Shown here in pieces: positions 17,057 through 25,585 of a DNA stretch of 64,000 nt (positions are counted from its first letter, which is position 1; each line of letters opens with the position of its first letter). The notes under the pieces were generated by a model. It saw nothing but the letters and a program-made list of their open reading frames with translations, was not told the DNA's origin and ran no database searches. The stretch is from contig JACOST010000003.1 of the NCBI GenBank assembly GCA_016178705.1, forward strand, positions 1-64,000, in the 5' to 3' direction. Both the position numbers and the translations under genes were made by a program. Origin of the DNA: Deltaproteobacteria bacterium (lineage in GTDB: Bacteria; Desulfobacterota; Binatia; HRBIN30; JACQVA1).

Positions 17057-17341
17057 AGGGCGCACGCCGTGCGCCCCTACAGAACTCCAACCTAACCCCA
17101 GGGTAACAATAGATTGCTGGGCGAATCTGGGAGGGCGAGCCTTCCGGCGAGCCGCCGGCGCGGTGATGGTGTGGCGGCTCGGCGGAAGCCTCGCCCTCCC
17201 AAAACCTCATTCTCCATGACGTTAGGAATGGCACGTCGAGCCCCTTCCTGACCGCGCAACTGGTGCGGGCAAGTCGTGACCCCAGCGCCCGTATTCTGTC
17301 ACATCAAGGCCAACTCTGTAGGGGCGCACGGCGTGCGCCCT
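17057..17341. repeat. Inverted pair of GGGCGCACGCCGTGCGCCCC palindromes around a MITE
   Basis: Unit 17057-17083 (AGGGCGCACGCCGTGCGCC, then CCTACAGA) and unit 17315-17341 are reverse complements, each internally palindromic, and face each other about 230 bp apart. The MITE-like element at 17096-17309 sits between them. Together they fill the 17032-17413 gap. Confidence 0.7.
17096..17309. mobile_element. MITE-like element, degraded copy
   Basis: Roughly 214 bp that matches, in reverse orientation, the element at 42616-42830. Shared blocks are AATCTGGGAGGGCGAGCC, GCCTCGCCCTCCCAAAACC, TCATTCTC.ATGACGTTA and CGACC/GACCGCGCAACTGGTG. The right end TGTCACATCAAGG is kept; the left end is eroded (CCAGGGTAACAATAG). 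No coding capacity. Confidence 0.65.
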
Positions 17342-17413
17342 CTTCAGAACGCGTGCTCGTGCTTGGCACGATGACCTTGCGGCGCGGCGGCGCGGCGCCA
17401 TAGAATGCGCGAC

Positions 17414-18403
17414 ATGAGCGCACCCGACCTCAGTCTCGCCGAGCTGACGAAGTTCGGTATCACGCCCGAAGACGAACGCCCGCATCCGTTCAGCCCCGAC
17501 TACGAATGGTGGAACGAGTCGGTCTTCTACGATTGGTACGACGCCGGCGGCGCCAACGCCGGGCACTGCCGCATCGGTTGGCATCCGAATCAACAACGCC
17601 TGTGGGTGTGGCTCTTCCTTTACAACGGCGCCGAGTGGGTGGCGATCGAGGAGCCGCGGCTGCCGTTCTCCTCGCTCAAGCTGCCGGCGATCGCCTACGA
17701 CGACGGCTGGGGCTTGAAGTTCTCATACATGGTGAAGGAACCGCTGCGCTCCGGCCGCTTCGAGATCGACGGCTTCGGGCGCGTTATCAGCGGGCCGCGC
17801 GCTGGGATGATTCTTCCGGTGTCCGTCGCGCTCGACGTCACCACCGTCGGCGCCGCGCACTCGCACGGGCAGAGCACGGTAGCCGGCCACAAGGCCGAGC
17901 AATTCTCGACCAGCCGATTCGAGCAGCCGATCCGCGCGCACGGCGTGTACACGATCGGCGGCGAGCGACGTACGATCGAGTGCCGCGGCGAACGCGATCA
18001 CTCGTGGGGCCCGCGGCTGTGGAACATGGAGTGGAATTTTCTCGTCCTCAACAACGAGGCGTTCCGGGCGCAATGCGTCATCGTGCGCATTCCCGATGTC
18101 TCCGAGATCCGCGTCGGCTACCTCCACCGCGCCACGACGGTGAGCGTCAATCAGGTCGAGTTGGATCTGAGCTTCGACGACGCGAGCCTGCAGCATCCCG
18201 TACGCGGGCGCTTTGTGCTGCAAGCCGAAGACGGCGATCGTGTCGCCGGCACCATCGAGCCCATCAGTGGCGCCGAGATCGACATCACGCACACCTTCGT
18301 GCCACCGCGCCGCTCGGCGTATCGCCGCACGCTGATCCGCTGCACGACCGACGACGGCCAGCGCGCGCTGGGCTGGCTGGAGTCGAATCGGTTTGTGGAT
18401 TGA
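17414..18403 (+). CDS. CrtC-like/DUF7064-type lipocalin-like protein
   Basis: A 329-aa protein with paired beta-rich domains as in the CrtC/AttH/DUF7064 group. An N-terminal segment YEWWNESVFYDWYD is followed by multiple strands, then the hallmark RGERDHSWGPR and LWNMEWNFL at the start of the second domain, ending GQRALGWLESNRF. Related proteins include carotenoid 1,2-hydratase, Diels-Alderase-like lipocalins and many unknowns in actinobacterial and deltaproteobacterial lipid/steroid loci. No signal peptide. ATG 17414 is used rather than the nearby 17405. Its neighbours are repeats on both sides, so it may be a single-gene unit. Substrate unknown. Confidence 0.7.
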   Translation: MSAPDLSLAELTKFGITPEDERPHPFSPDYEWWNESVFYDWYDAGGANAGHCRIGWHPNQQRLWVWLFLYNGAEWVAIEEPRLPFSSLKLPAIAYDDGWGLKFSYMVKEPLRSGRFEIDGFGRVISGPRAGMILPVSVALDVTTVGAAHSHGQSTVAGHKAEQFSTSRFEQPIRAHGVYTIGGERRTIECRGERDHSWGPRLWNMEWNFLVLNNEAFRAQCVIVRIPDVSEIRVGYLHRATTVSVNQVELDLSFDDASLQHPVRGRFVLQAEDGDRVAGTIEPISGAEIDITHTFVPPRRSAYRRTLIRCTTDDGQRALGWLESNRFVD

Positions 18404-18450
18404 GACTGCGGATTCGCTTCACTGCTGACGGTGGGTTTTACGGAAGGTGC

Positions 18451-18710
18451 CCCTCGATACGCCGCCCCTCGATTCGAAGCCTTCGGCTCCTACTCGGGGC
18501 GGCTACTCGGGGAAGCGGTTGTTTTTTTCTACGGAGCGGCCATGAGCTGCGCTCGCCCGAAGACGACGAAACGGGAATTCTTGTAGAGGCGCTGCTCGCT
18601 GCGCCCCGCCGGGCCGGGCAAGCGCGGCCCCGACGGCTTCCCCTGTGAGAATTTTCACGGAGCCCAATACCCGTTTGCCCGAGTAGATCGCGAAGCGATC
18701 GTATCGAGGG
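18451..18710. repeat. Dispersed element copy B with CCCTCGATACG ends
   Basis: A 260-bp copy, inverted relative to copy A (3262-3520) and almost the same length. It has terminal CCCTCGATACG/CGTATCGAGGG, internal GAAGCCTTCGGCTCC hairpin and GATCGCGAAGCGATC hairpin, and an ACGGGAATTCTTGTAG block matching copy A. It occupies most of the 18404-18743 gap. Confidence 0.8.
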
Positions 18711-18743
18711 CTTGCTTGCACCAAGCAGATCCCAACCAAGACG

Positions 18744-19043
18744 CTACTTCTTGCCGCCCAATTCTTCGAACATCTTGATCTCCGGCCGTCCCGCCAACAG
18801 AGTTCCAAGAGCACCAAAGAACTGCTGCATCGGCTCGCTGCCGCCGTGCGCCGCGAACGCGCCTTGGTCGGCGTAGAGCTCGTAGAACAGAAACTCGGTC
18901 GGATCGCTGGTCGAGCGGTTGAGGATATACATCAGCGTGCCCGGCTCGTTGGCCTTCACATGCGCAATCATCTTTTCGGCCGCCTGTTGAAACGCCGCCT
19001 CGTTGCCCGCTTTCACTTTCAAAGTTGCCACTACGGTCATCAT
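18744..19043 (-). CDS. Antibiotic biosynthesis monooxygenase (ABM) domain protein
   Basis: A 99-aa dimeric ferredoxin-like (ABM/YgiN) protein: MTVVATLKVKAGNEAAFQQA, PGTLMYILNRSTSDPTEFLF, YELYADQGAFAAHGGSEPMQQF. The family includes quinol monooxygenases and heme-degrading or cofactor-free oxygenases; here no haem-binding residues are diagnostic. The start at 19043 is set by AGGAGG 9 nt upstream. It is the first of a minus-strand group with a methyltransferase and nitroreductase upstream. Cytoplasmic. Confidence 0.85.
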   Translation of the reverse strand: MMTVVATLKVKAGNEAAFQQAAEKMIAHVKANEPGTLMYILNRSTSDPTEFLFYELYADQGAFAAHGGSEPMQQFFGALGTLLAGRPEIKMFEELGGKK

Positions 19044-19100
19044 GCGCAAGATCCTCCTGTCGTCTTGTGGCGCAAGTCGCGCGCTCACGTCAACCACCGC

Positions 19101-19778
19101 TCACTTGAAGCCGCCGAAGACGGCGAAGCGGTAGTGCTTGTACCAACAGTCCACATCGCGAAAGCCCGCGTCCGCGAGCCACTGCGATTGATCGGCGAGC
19201 GTAGCGCTGCGATCGGCGCGCATGCGTTCCAACGCGGCGGCGAGGTCGGCGTCGCTGACGCCGTTTGCCTGCGCGCTGCGTAGCCACATCGCTTGATGGC
19301 GCGCCTCCGCGGCCGGCGTCGGGCCGAGGGCTTGATCGGCATTGATGAACGCGCCGCCAGCGCGCAGCGCCGCGAAGACGGCGCGAAACAACCGCTGCTT
19401 GTCGTCGTGACTGAGGTGATGAATGGCGAGCGCGGAGATGACGAGATCGAACGATCCGGGCAGCGTGGCCCTGCCGAAATCCATTACCACAAATTCCACC
19501 GCCGCTGAGCCGGCGAAGCGCGCACGCGCTTGCGCCAGCATCTCTTCGGAGATGTCCGCCAGCGTGACCTGCGCCTGCGGGAAAGCAGCGAGGACGAACG
19601 ATGACAACAGCCCCGTGCCGGCGCCGAGATCGAGGACGCGGATCGCCGCATCGGGTTGAAACGGAATGGCCTCGATTGCAGTGCGGTAGAAGGCGTCGAA
19701 GCCCGGCACCAATTGGCGGCGCGAGCGATCGTAGATCGCCGCGTCGGCGTCGAAGGCATCTTTTGCGTTCATCGTCAT
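19101..19778 (-). CDS. Class I SAM-dependent methyltransferase
   Basis: A 225-aa Rossmann methyltransferase: motif I VLDLGAGTGLLSSFVL, motif II VTLADISEEMLAQA, post-motif VVMDFGRATLPGSFDLVIS, and the common LAIHHLSHDDKQRLF region. C-terminal helical cap (ATLADQSQWLADAGF) and strand DCWYKHYRFAVFGG. A small-molecule methyl transfer to an unknown acceptor is likely. It overlaps no neighbour; the nitroreductase gene ends 16 bp upstream on the same strand, suggesting co-transcription. Confidence 0.88.
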   Translation of the reverse strand: MTMNAKDAFDADAAIYDRSRRQLVPGFDAFYRTAIEAIPFQPDAAIRVLDLGAGTGLLSSFVLAAFPQAQVTLADISEEMLAQARARFAGSAAVEFVVMDFGRATLPGSFDLVISALAIHHLSHDDKQRLFRAVFAALRAGGAFINADQALGPTPAAEARHQAMWLRSAQANGVSDADLAAALERMRADRSATLADQSQWLADAGFRDVDCWYKHYRFAVFGGFK

Positions 19779-19794
19779 GCTTGGGCGTTCATGG

Positions 19795-20451
19795 TCACGA
19801 TTTCGCGCGCTTGGTGCCGAAGCGATTCCAGTGCGTGATGTCTTCGATCGCGCGACGGCGGCCGACGGCGAACGGCTTCTGCGGCCGCCCCATCGGAATC
19901 AACGCCACCACCTCGTAGCGCTCGGGGATCGCACACAGCGCGCGCACCTCATCTTGGTAGATGCGATACACGGTGGTCAGGGTCGTGCCAATGCCGAGAC
20001 CGCGCGCGGCGAGCATGAAATTTTCCACGGCTGGATACACCGAGGCGAACGGCGTGCCGACATCGAGCGGCCCCTGCTCGTCCTGCAACGTCATCGAGAT
20101 GTTGGGCATCAGCACCAACACGAGCGCGGGCGCTTCGCCGAGATGCTCGGCGAGGTGGCCCGAGGCGCGCATCATGCGCTCAGAGCTGGCGCGATGCTCG
20201 TCGGAGCGAAACGGCGGCATCGCGCGCGCCAGCGCCGGCTCGTAGCGAGCGTAGGCACGACGATAGACATCGCCCAACGCGCGCTTGGTGCTAGCTTCGG
20301 TCACCACCAGGAATTGCCACGGCTGAATGTTGCCGCCGCTCGGCGCCTGAATCGCTGCGCGAATGCAAGTGCGTATCTCCTCGTCCGTCACCGGCTCGGC
20401 AGTGAAGCGCCGCACCGCGCGGGTGGTGTTGATGGCTTCGAAAACATCCAT
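19795..20451 (-). CDS. Nitroreductase family protein
   Basis: A 218-aa FMN-dependent oxidoreductase: AINTTRAVRRFTAEPVTDEE, the FMN-binding IQAPSGGNIQPWQFLVV, VYPAVENFMLAARGLGIGTT, and ALIPMGRPQKPFAVGRR near the C-terminus. The family reduces nitroaromatics, quinones or enones, or performs dehalogenation, with NAD(P)H. Cytoplasmic homodimer expected. Probably in one transcript with the methyltransferase and ABM genes downstream. Paired palindromic repeats (20501-20580) lie just upstream. Confidence 0.9.
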   Translation of the reverse strand: MDVFEAINTTRAVRRFTAEPVTDEEIRTCIRAAIQAPSGGNIQPWQFLVVTEASTKRALGDVYRRAYARYEPALARAMPPFRSDEHRASSERMMRASGHLAEHLGEAPALVLVLMPNISMTLQDEQGPLDVGTPFASVYPAVENFMLAARGLGIGTTLTTVYRIYQDEVRALCAIPERYEVVALIPMGRPQKPFAVGRRRAIEDITHWNRFGTKRAKS

Positions 20452-20500
20452 GGTGCAAACTCTCTCTCTCCAGCCTCCCTGCTACCCGCACGCCATTCGG

Positions 20501-20580
20501 AGGGCGACGCATGCGTCGCCCCTACAAGGATACCGGTCGCCGCAATCTCGTTCCGGCGTAGGGGCGATGCATGCATCGCC
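20501..20580. repeat. Paired GTAGGGGCG palindromes, converging
   Basis: Units AGGGCGACGCATGCGTCGCC-CCTACA (20501-20526) and GTAGGGGCGATGCATGCATC-GCC (20558-20580) are each palindromic and inverted to each other, with CCCCTAC ends facing inward. The same pair occurs in the opposite arrangement at 52613-52694. Confidence 0.75.
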
Positions 20581-20604
20581 GTCCGGTGTGCGTGTCGCTG
20601 CCTG

Positions 20605-21786
20605 TCACAGTTGTCCCGTATCCACATCCACGCCGAGAAAAACTCGGCCTGTCAATTCGAACGTCGCGGGCGCGACCATCATGTGTTGGGTGACGACGTG
20701 GATGTCGCGGAAGCAGCGCTGCAACGGCGAGGTCGCGTAGACCGAGGTACCGCCCCCGGCGTTGTACATGAGGTCGACGACGTTCGCAGCATTGACGGTG
20801 GCGTGAGTCGCGGCGAGCCGCAACAGCGCGCGCTGTTGCACGGCAATCGCGCCCTCGCTGAGTGCGGCCTGCCAGGTCTCGTCGATTGTTCCGAACAGAA
20901 ACGCGCGTGCCGCCCGCAACGTTGCCTCCGCTTGGGCTACCTGCACCTGCACCAACGCACGATCGGCGAGACGCTTGCGACTGCCGGTCGGCGCTTTGCC
21001 GCCTGCCAGCCGAGTCACCTCATCGATGGCGTTGCGCGCCACACCGAGCGCCACACCGGCAATGCCGAGCGCGAGCATGCCGAACACGGGGAACGCATAG
21101 AGCGGTCCGGAGTGACGCGGTCGGTCCGTCATCAACGAGACCGAGCGCGCCGCCGGCACGAAGCGGTCCGCCACCTGCATGTCGTGGCTGCCGGTTCCGC
21201 GCAGACCCGAGACCGTCCACGTGTCGAGGATCTCGACCTCGGCGGCCGGCAGCAACATCATGCGCGAGTCAGGCAATTCGTTTGGGAGCAATCGCGGCGC
21301 GCCGTTCTCGATCACCACGCAGCCGCCCATCAACCAGTCGCAGTGCTGGCAGCCGCTGGCGAATGGCCAGCGACCGCTGACGCGATAGCCGCCGTCGACT
21401 ACGATCGCTTTACCGAAGGGCGCGAACACGCCGCCAATGACGGCGCGCGGTGGACCATGGATTTCGCGCGCCGCATCGGCCGGCAGATAGCCGCTCACCA
21501 GGCCGCTGGTGGCGCCGATCATCAGACACCAGCCGGCGGAGCCATCGGCGTAGGCCAGTTCTTCGATGGCCCGCACCATTGTCGCCGCTTCGACCTCTCC
21601 TCCACCGAAGCGCCTGGGAACGCACATGCGGAACAGGCCGGCATCGGCCATCGCTCCGACGAGTTCGAGCGGCAAGCGGCGATCTCGTTCGATTTGGTCG
21701 GCGCGCGTGCGAATGCCGTCGGCAAGCGCGCGCGCCGCATCGATCAATTGCGTGGTCTGCTCGGGCACGGGCGGCGTTGTAGCCAA
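20605..21786 (-). CDS. Acyl-CoA dehydrogenase-like flavin monooxygenase (HsaA type)
   Basis: About 393 aa in the ACAD fold with an Acyl-CoA_dh_2 C-terminal domain. N-terminal helices are DRRLPLELVGAMADAGLFRM, then VPRRFGGGEVEAATMVRAIE, FAD-binding DGSAGWCLMIGATSGL and GYRVSGRWPFASGCQH. The C-terminal four-helix part ends LYNAGGGTSVYATSPLQRCF with RDIHVVTQHMMV. It resembles flavin-dependent hydroxylases such as HsaA or the Pep monooxygenases rather than true acyl-CoA dehydrogenases (no catalytic Glu is evident). The start is uncertain: TTG 21786 or GTG 21768; the longer open frame to 21948 has no family match. Substrate unknown. Confidence 0.82.
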   Translation of the reverse strand: MATTPPVPEQTTQLIDAARALADGIRTRADQIERDRRLPLELVGAMADAGLFRMCVPRRFGGGEVEAATMVRAIEELAYADGSAGWCLMIGATSGLVSGYLPADAAREIHGPPRAVIGGVFAPFGKAIVVDGGYRVSGRWPFASGCQHCDWLMGGCVVIENGAPRLLPNELPDSRMMLLPAAEVEILDTWTVSGLRGTGSHDMQVADRFVPAARSVSLMTDRPRHSGPLYAFPVFGMLALGIAGVALGVARNAIDEVTRLAGGKAPTGSRKRLADRALVQVQVAQAEATLRAARAFLFGTIDETWQAALSEGAIAVQQRALLRLAATHATVNAANVVDLMYNAGGGTSVYATSPLQRCFRDIHVVTQHMMVAPATFELTGRVFLGVDVDTGQL

Positions 21787-21868
21787 TTCGTTTCCGAATG
21801 GGTAGCGGCGCTGGACGCCTGAGCGGTTCCGCAGTATGTCCCGCTGGCAAATTGTGGCGGGAGGAACC

Positions 21869-22288
21869 ATGTTCAAACGTGTTGCGTGGATCGTCGGACT
21901 CGTTTTGTTGTTCAACGGCTCGGCCCGCAGTGCCGACGAACCGAGCAAAGCAACTCCCGGCCACCCGCCGGCGTTCGGCGCTCAGCAACACGAGTGGGCC
22001 GAGCGATTTCAGAAATCGCTGCAGCAGCGGGCACCGGGCCCCACCTCGGGTAAGCCAGCGGGCGGTGCATGCCCCGGCCCCGATTCCTGCGAGCTCAAGT
22101 TTACTCCGCCGGAAAATGAAGTGTTGGTGCTGACCGCAGTGTGGGCCGCGACCAAGCTGCAATGCGATGACGCGACCGCGGCATCGCCACGGGGCGGCGC
22201 GCCGATCGCGCCCGGTTGGCGGTGCGAACATCGGTTGCTCGTTGAGGGTCCCGGGGCCGGCTGGACCGGTTTTACCACCGCCAAGTAG
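21869..22288 (+). CDS. Small secreted Cys-containing protein of unknown function
   Basis: A 139-aa exported protein not recognised. The signal peptide is MFKRVAWIVGLVLLFNGSA-RSA, cleavage near residue 22. The mature part carries four Cys (GGACPGPDSCELK, LQCDD, WRCEH), which could form two disulfides. A GGCGGGAGG site 5 nt before the ATG at 21869 decides the start over the upstream in-frame ATG. It stands between a divergent flavoenzyme gene and the large beta-helix gene. Periplasmic or extracellular; no further clue. Confidence 0.6.
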   Translation: MFKRVAWIVGLVLLFNGSARSADEPSKATPGHPPAFGAQQHEWAERFQKSLQQRAPGPTSGKPAGGACPGPDSCELKFTPPENEVLVLTAVWAATKLQCDDATAASPRGGAPIAPGWRCEHRLLVEGPGAGWTGFTTAK

Positions 22289-22374
22289 CCTTTGCCCTTG
22301 ACGGCGCCCGCGATCAATGAGACCAAATGACCTGCATGCAAGGCGGCCGTTGGCCGGCCGGGGGAGGGTTTAAC

Positions 22375-25374
22375 GTGAGCATCCACGATAGACAAAAGCG
22401 CGTTTGCCTTTGGCTTCGCACAATCGGCGTGAGCGTGATTCTCCTCGGCGTCGGGACATTGCGTCCACCGACTGCATCAGCGGCGGTGTTCAACGTCGAT
22501 CGTTTCGACGACCCCAGCCCGGTAGCGATGGCCTGTACGGCCGCGGCCAACAACTGCAGCCTGCGCGGTGCGATCGCGAAGGCCAACGGCAACGGTCTCA
22601 CCGACACCATCAACGTGCCGGCAGGCATCTACACATTGGACTTCGCAACCTTTGACGAGTTGACGATATCGAGCGACCTGACGATTCAAGGGGCGGGCGC
22701 GGGCACCTGCGACGGCACCGACACCTGCATTCAGGCGAGCAGCAGCGAGCCAGGAGATATCGGCGCCGCCGACAACGGCGTCTTCCTCGTCACCGCCGGC
22801 ATGGTCACGATCCGCGGCGTCACCATTCGACATGGCGTTGGGCGCTTTCCAATGAGTTTCCCGCTCGCCGGCGGGGTCACGGTTGAAGCCGGCGCGACGC
22901 TCGATCTGCGCGACAGCACGATCACGTTAAACCGAGCCGAATTTGGCGCCGGGGTGGTGAACTTCGGCACGACCACGGTTCGCGACACCCAGGTGATCGG
23001 AAACCCCCCGCCGGCCAGCTTTCCAAGCGGCCTGGCGCTGTGCGGCGGCGGACTCGCGAATTTCGGATCGTTGACGCTCATCGACTCGCTCGTGGGCGGC
23101 AATGCCGCCGCGTTTGGCGGCGGCATCTGCAACCTGTCCGTACCCGGCGGCGGCGACGCCGCGCTCATGCTCACCAACACCGAAGTGGTCGAGAACCTCG
23201 CCGTCTTCGGCGGTGGGATCTACAACGATGTCGGCGATCTCTTCTTCTCGTTTACGAGCAACGCCGAGTCGGCACCGGGAATCGCGCCGGTCCTTGGCGC
23301 CGCCACGGTGACAACGAATGGCCACACCGCCATCGGCGGGAATCTCGCCCTTTATGACGGCGGGGGCGTGGTCAATACGCGCTTCCCCTTCTTCGACCCG
23401 ACGGCGGACCCAATCCCGGGTGACGCCACCGCCACGTTCACAGAGAGCCTCATCGTGGAAAACACCGCCGCGTGCGGTGGCGGTGGCGTGTTCAACGACG
23501 GCCTCATCATTCCAGTGTTCGCCGAGGAAAACCTGCTCTTCCAGCTTGTTGAGTTTATCATCTTCAACGGACCGCACGGCTGCGGAGTTCCGGTCGGTGC
23601 CGACTCCACTAGCGCCGCGGATGGAATCCCAACCTTCGACCATCCGCCAACGCTGACGACCACACGTTCCGACGTCCTCGGCAACGTGGCCATCTTCGGT
23701 AGCGGGGTCGCGAACACCGGGGGGCAGGCGAGCCTGTCCGACGGCACGATCAACCAGAACGGCTTCACGCCCCCCTGTCTCTCGATCGGCTCCACCGTGT
23801 GCGCGCAATCGTTACCGCTCATTATGATGGTGATCCCAGAGTTCGGCGGCGGCATCTACAACACGGCAGGCGACCTCACGGTCGATCGCTGCACGGTCGA
23901 CAGCAACATTGTGGAACTCGCCGGCGGCGGCATCCTCAATGACGCGGGATTTCTTCTTTCCGAGGTGTTCTTCCCGATTCCACCCAACTTGTTGCCGCCC
24001 GCAACCTTGACGCTGACGAACAGCACGATCAGCCGCAACCAAGCTGATGCCGGCGCCGGCCTGGAGAATTTCGCCGCCAGCACGACCGCCACCAACAGCA
24101 CCTTTTCCGGCAATGTCGCGCAATTCGACGGGGGCGGGATCGAAAACGATGCGCTCGGCGAGGTGGTGCTCAACAACGTGACGATCACCAACAACACCGC
24201 CGGCGACGGCGGGAGTTCCGGCAACGGCGGCGGGATCTTCGAGACGTCGGGCGATGACACCATCGTCGTGAAGAACAGCATCATCGCCGGCAACATCGAC
24301 GCCGTCGGCGACGACGGCAGCACGCCGGATTGTGCGAACCCGAACGGCACCGTGATGTCATTGGGTTACAACCTCATCGGCGACGCCACCGGCTGCCCGA
24401 GTACCTTTACCGAGACCGGCGATCAGGCCGGCGATTCCACCACCCCGATCGACCCACGCCTGGCCAAGCTCGCCAACAACGGCGGACCGACCAAGACGCA
24501 TCGGCCGCTCAGCAACAGTCCAGCGTCCCTGGCCATCGACGGCGTCGGCATGGACGCGTGCAAGGACAAGAACGGCGACCCGATCACCACCGATCAGCGC
24601 GGCTACGCGCGGCCGCAGCGCAACAGTTGCGACATCGGCGCCTACGAAGTCGGCTGCGGCGACGGCGTCGTCGATGACGGCGAAGAGTGCGACGACGGCA
24701 ACACCACCGACGGCGACTGTTGCTCATCGACCTGCCAAGCCGAGGTGCCCGGTTCGCCGTACGACACCGACGGCGACGGGGTGTGCGACGGCTTCGAATC
24801 CCCCAGCGGCACCGACGACGATCCCATGACCGCCTCGTATCAACCCCCCGGGGGCCCGCTCCTCGTCCAACTCAAGCTGGTGAGCGGCTGCGACCGCATC
24901 CTCAATTTCCATTTCCTGCACGAGAGCGACTTGCCCGTGCAGGATCCTGTCCTGCAATTCCCGTTCGGTCTGGTCAGTTTCAAACTCTGCAGCGACAGCA
25001 ACCCCCGCGACAACGACCCCTGCGACGGCACGTGTACTCAGGCCACGGTCAAGATCACCTTCCCCAACGCCAATCTCACGCAGCCGGGATTCGTCTATCG
25101 GAAGTTCGACCCGACGACGAACATGTACTTCAATCCGCACGGCGTGACGTTGAATGGAAACATGGCGACCTTCACCCTCACCGATGGCGGGGTGAACGAT
25201 ACCGATCACAAGATCAACGGCATGATCACCGACCCGAGCGGCCCCGGCACCGCCGGAACGGGGCCGAGGCGCGATACCGCCCCGGTGCTGTCCCCCTCTG
25301 GGCTCGGGTTGGCTGCGCTGGCCTTGCTGGGCCTCGCTGTCTTCCAATTGCGGCGACGGCGTCCCATCCAATAG
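22375..25374 (+). CDS. Surface beta-helix protein with choice-of-anchor Q/U and IPTL-like tail
   Basis: A 999-aa exported protein. Signal peptide to about residue 37. The CSLRGAIAKANGN motif opens a long right-handed beta-helix (polymorphic outer-membrane repeats with GGGI..N turns, residues about 60-690). Next is a choice-of-anchor Q end (LANNGGPTKTHRPL, TDQRGYARPQ, CDIGAYEVG), a DUF4215-like Cys repeat (CGDGVVDDGEECDDGN), a choice-of-anchor U-like domain (TLTDGGVNDTDHKINGMI), and a sorting tail APVLSPSG, hydrophobic helix, RRRR. GTG 22375 follows GGGAGGG and fits the signal peptide better than ATG 22327. Probably an exosortase H substrate displayed on the surface; beta-helix proteins of this type may adhere or degrade polysaccharide, but no catalytic motif was seen. 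Confidence 0.85.
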   Translation: MSIHDRQKRVCLWLRTIGVSVILLGVGTLRPPTASAAVFNVDRFDDPSPVAMACTAAANNCSLRGAIAKANGNGLTDTINVPAGIYTLDFATFDELTISSDLTIQGAGAGTCDGTDTCIQASSSEPGDIGAADNGVFLVTAGMVTIRGVTIRHGVGRFPMSFPLAGGVTVEAGATLDLRDSTITLNRAEFGAGVVNFGTTTVRDTQVIGNPPPASFPSGLALCGGGLANFGSLTLIDSLVGGNAAAFGGGICNLSVPGGGDAALMLTNTEVVENLAVFGGGIYNDVGDLFFSFTSNAESAPGIAPVLGAATVTTNGHTAIGGNLALYDGGGVVNTRFPFFDPTADPIPGDATATFTESLIVENTAACGGGGVFNDGLIIPVFAEENLLFQLVEFIIFNGPHGCGVPVGADSTSAADGIPTFDHPPTLTTTRSDVLGNVAIFGSGVANTGGQASLSDGTINQNGFTPPCLSIGSTVCAQSLPLIMMVIPEFGGGIYNTAGDLTVDRCTVDSNIVELAGGGILNDAGFLLSEVFFPIPPNLLPPATLTLTNSTISRNQADAGAGLENFAASTTATNSTFSGNVAQFDGGGIENDALGEVVLNNVTITNNTAGDGGSSGNGGGIFETSGDDTIVVKNSIIAGNIDAVGDDGSTPDCANPNGTVMSLGYNLIGDATGCPSTFTETGDQAGDSTTPIDPRLAKLANNGGPTKTHRPLSNSPASLAIDGVGMDACKDKNGDPITTDQRGYARPQRNSCDIGAYEVGCGDGVVDDGEECDDGNTTDGDCCSSTCQAEVPGSPYDTDGDGVCDGFESPSGTDDDPMTASYQPPGGPLLVQLKLVSGCDRILNFHFLHESDLPVQDPVLQFPFGLVSFKLCSDSNPRDNDPCDGTCTQATVKITFPNANLTQPGFVYRKFDPTTNMYFNPHGVTLNGNMATFTLTDGGVNDTDHKINGMITDPSGPGTAGTGPRRDTAPVLSPSGLGLAALALLGLAVFQLRRRRPIQ

Positions 25375-25381
25375 CTCGCCT

Positions 25382-25418
25382 GACAGCGGCGCACGGCAAC
25401 AGCCGGTGCGCCGCTGTC
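25382..25418 (+). terminator. Hairpin terminator after the beta-helix gene
   Basis: GACAGCGGCGCAC (25382-25394) pairs with GTGCGCCGCTGTC (25406-25418), a 13-bp stem with an 11-nt loop, 7 nt after the stop. There is no clear U tract. Confidence 0.6.
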
Positions 25419-25585
25419 GGGCGGTGGCGCAGATTGAAACGTCTCGCTCCCGGTCGTGTCAAAGTGACAATTTTGCGTGGTGATTGCTCGGCAAATGGCC
25501 GCTGCCGCCTCCGACTTTCGTGCGTCGAGGTCATGGCGAGTGCCTTGCAAGGAATCTCCTCGATCGACGAGGGAGATCTGCATCG

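Noticed and set aside
19777-21822. 681-aa plus-strand open frame over the methyltransferase, nitroreductase and ACAD-like genes
   Set aside because: Antisense to three genes with recognisable motifs; His/Arg-rich and domainless.
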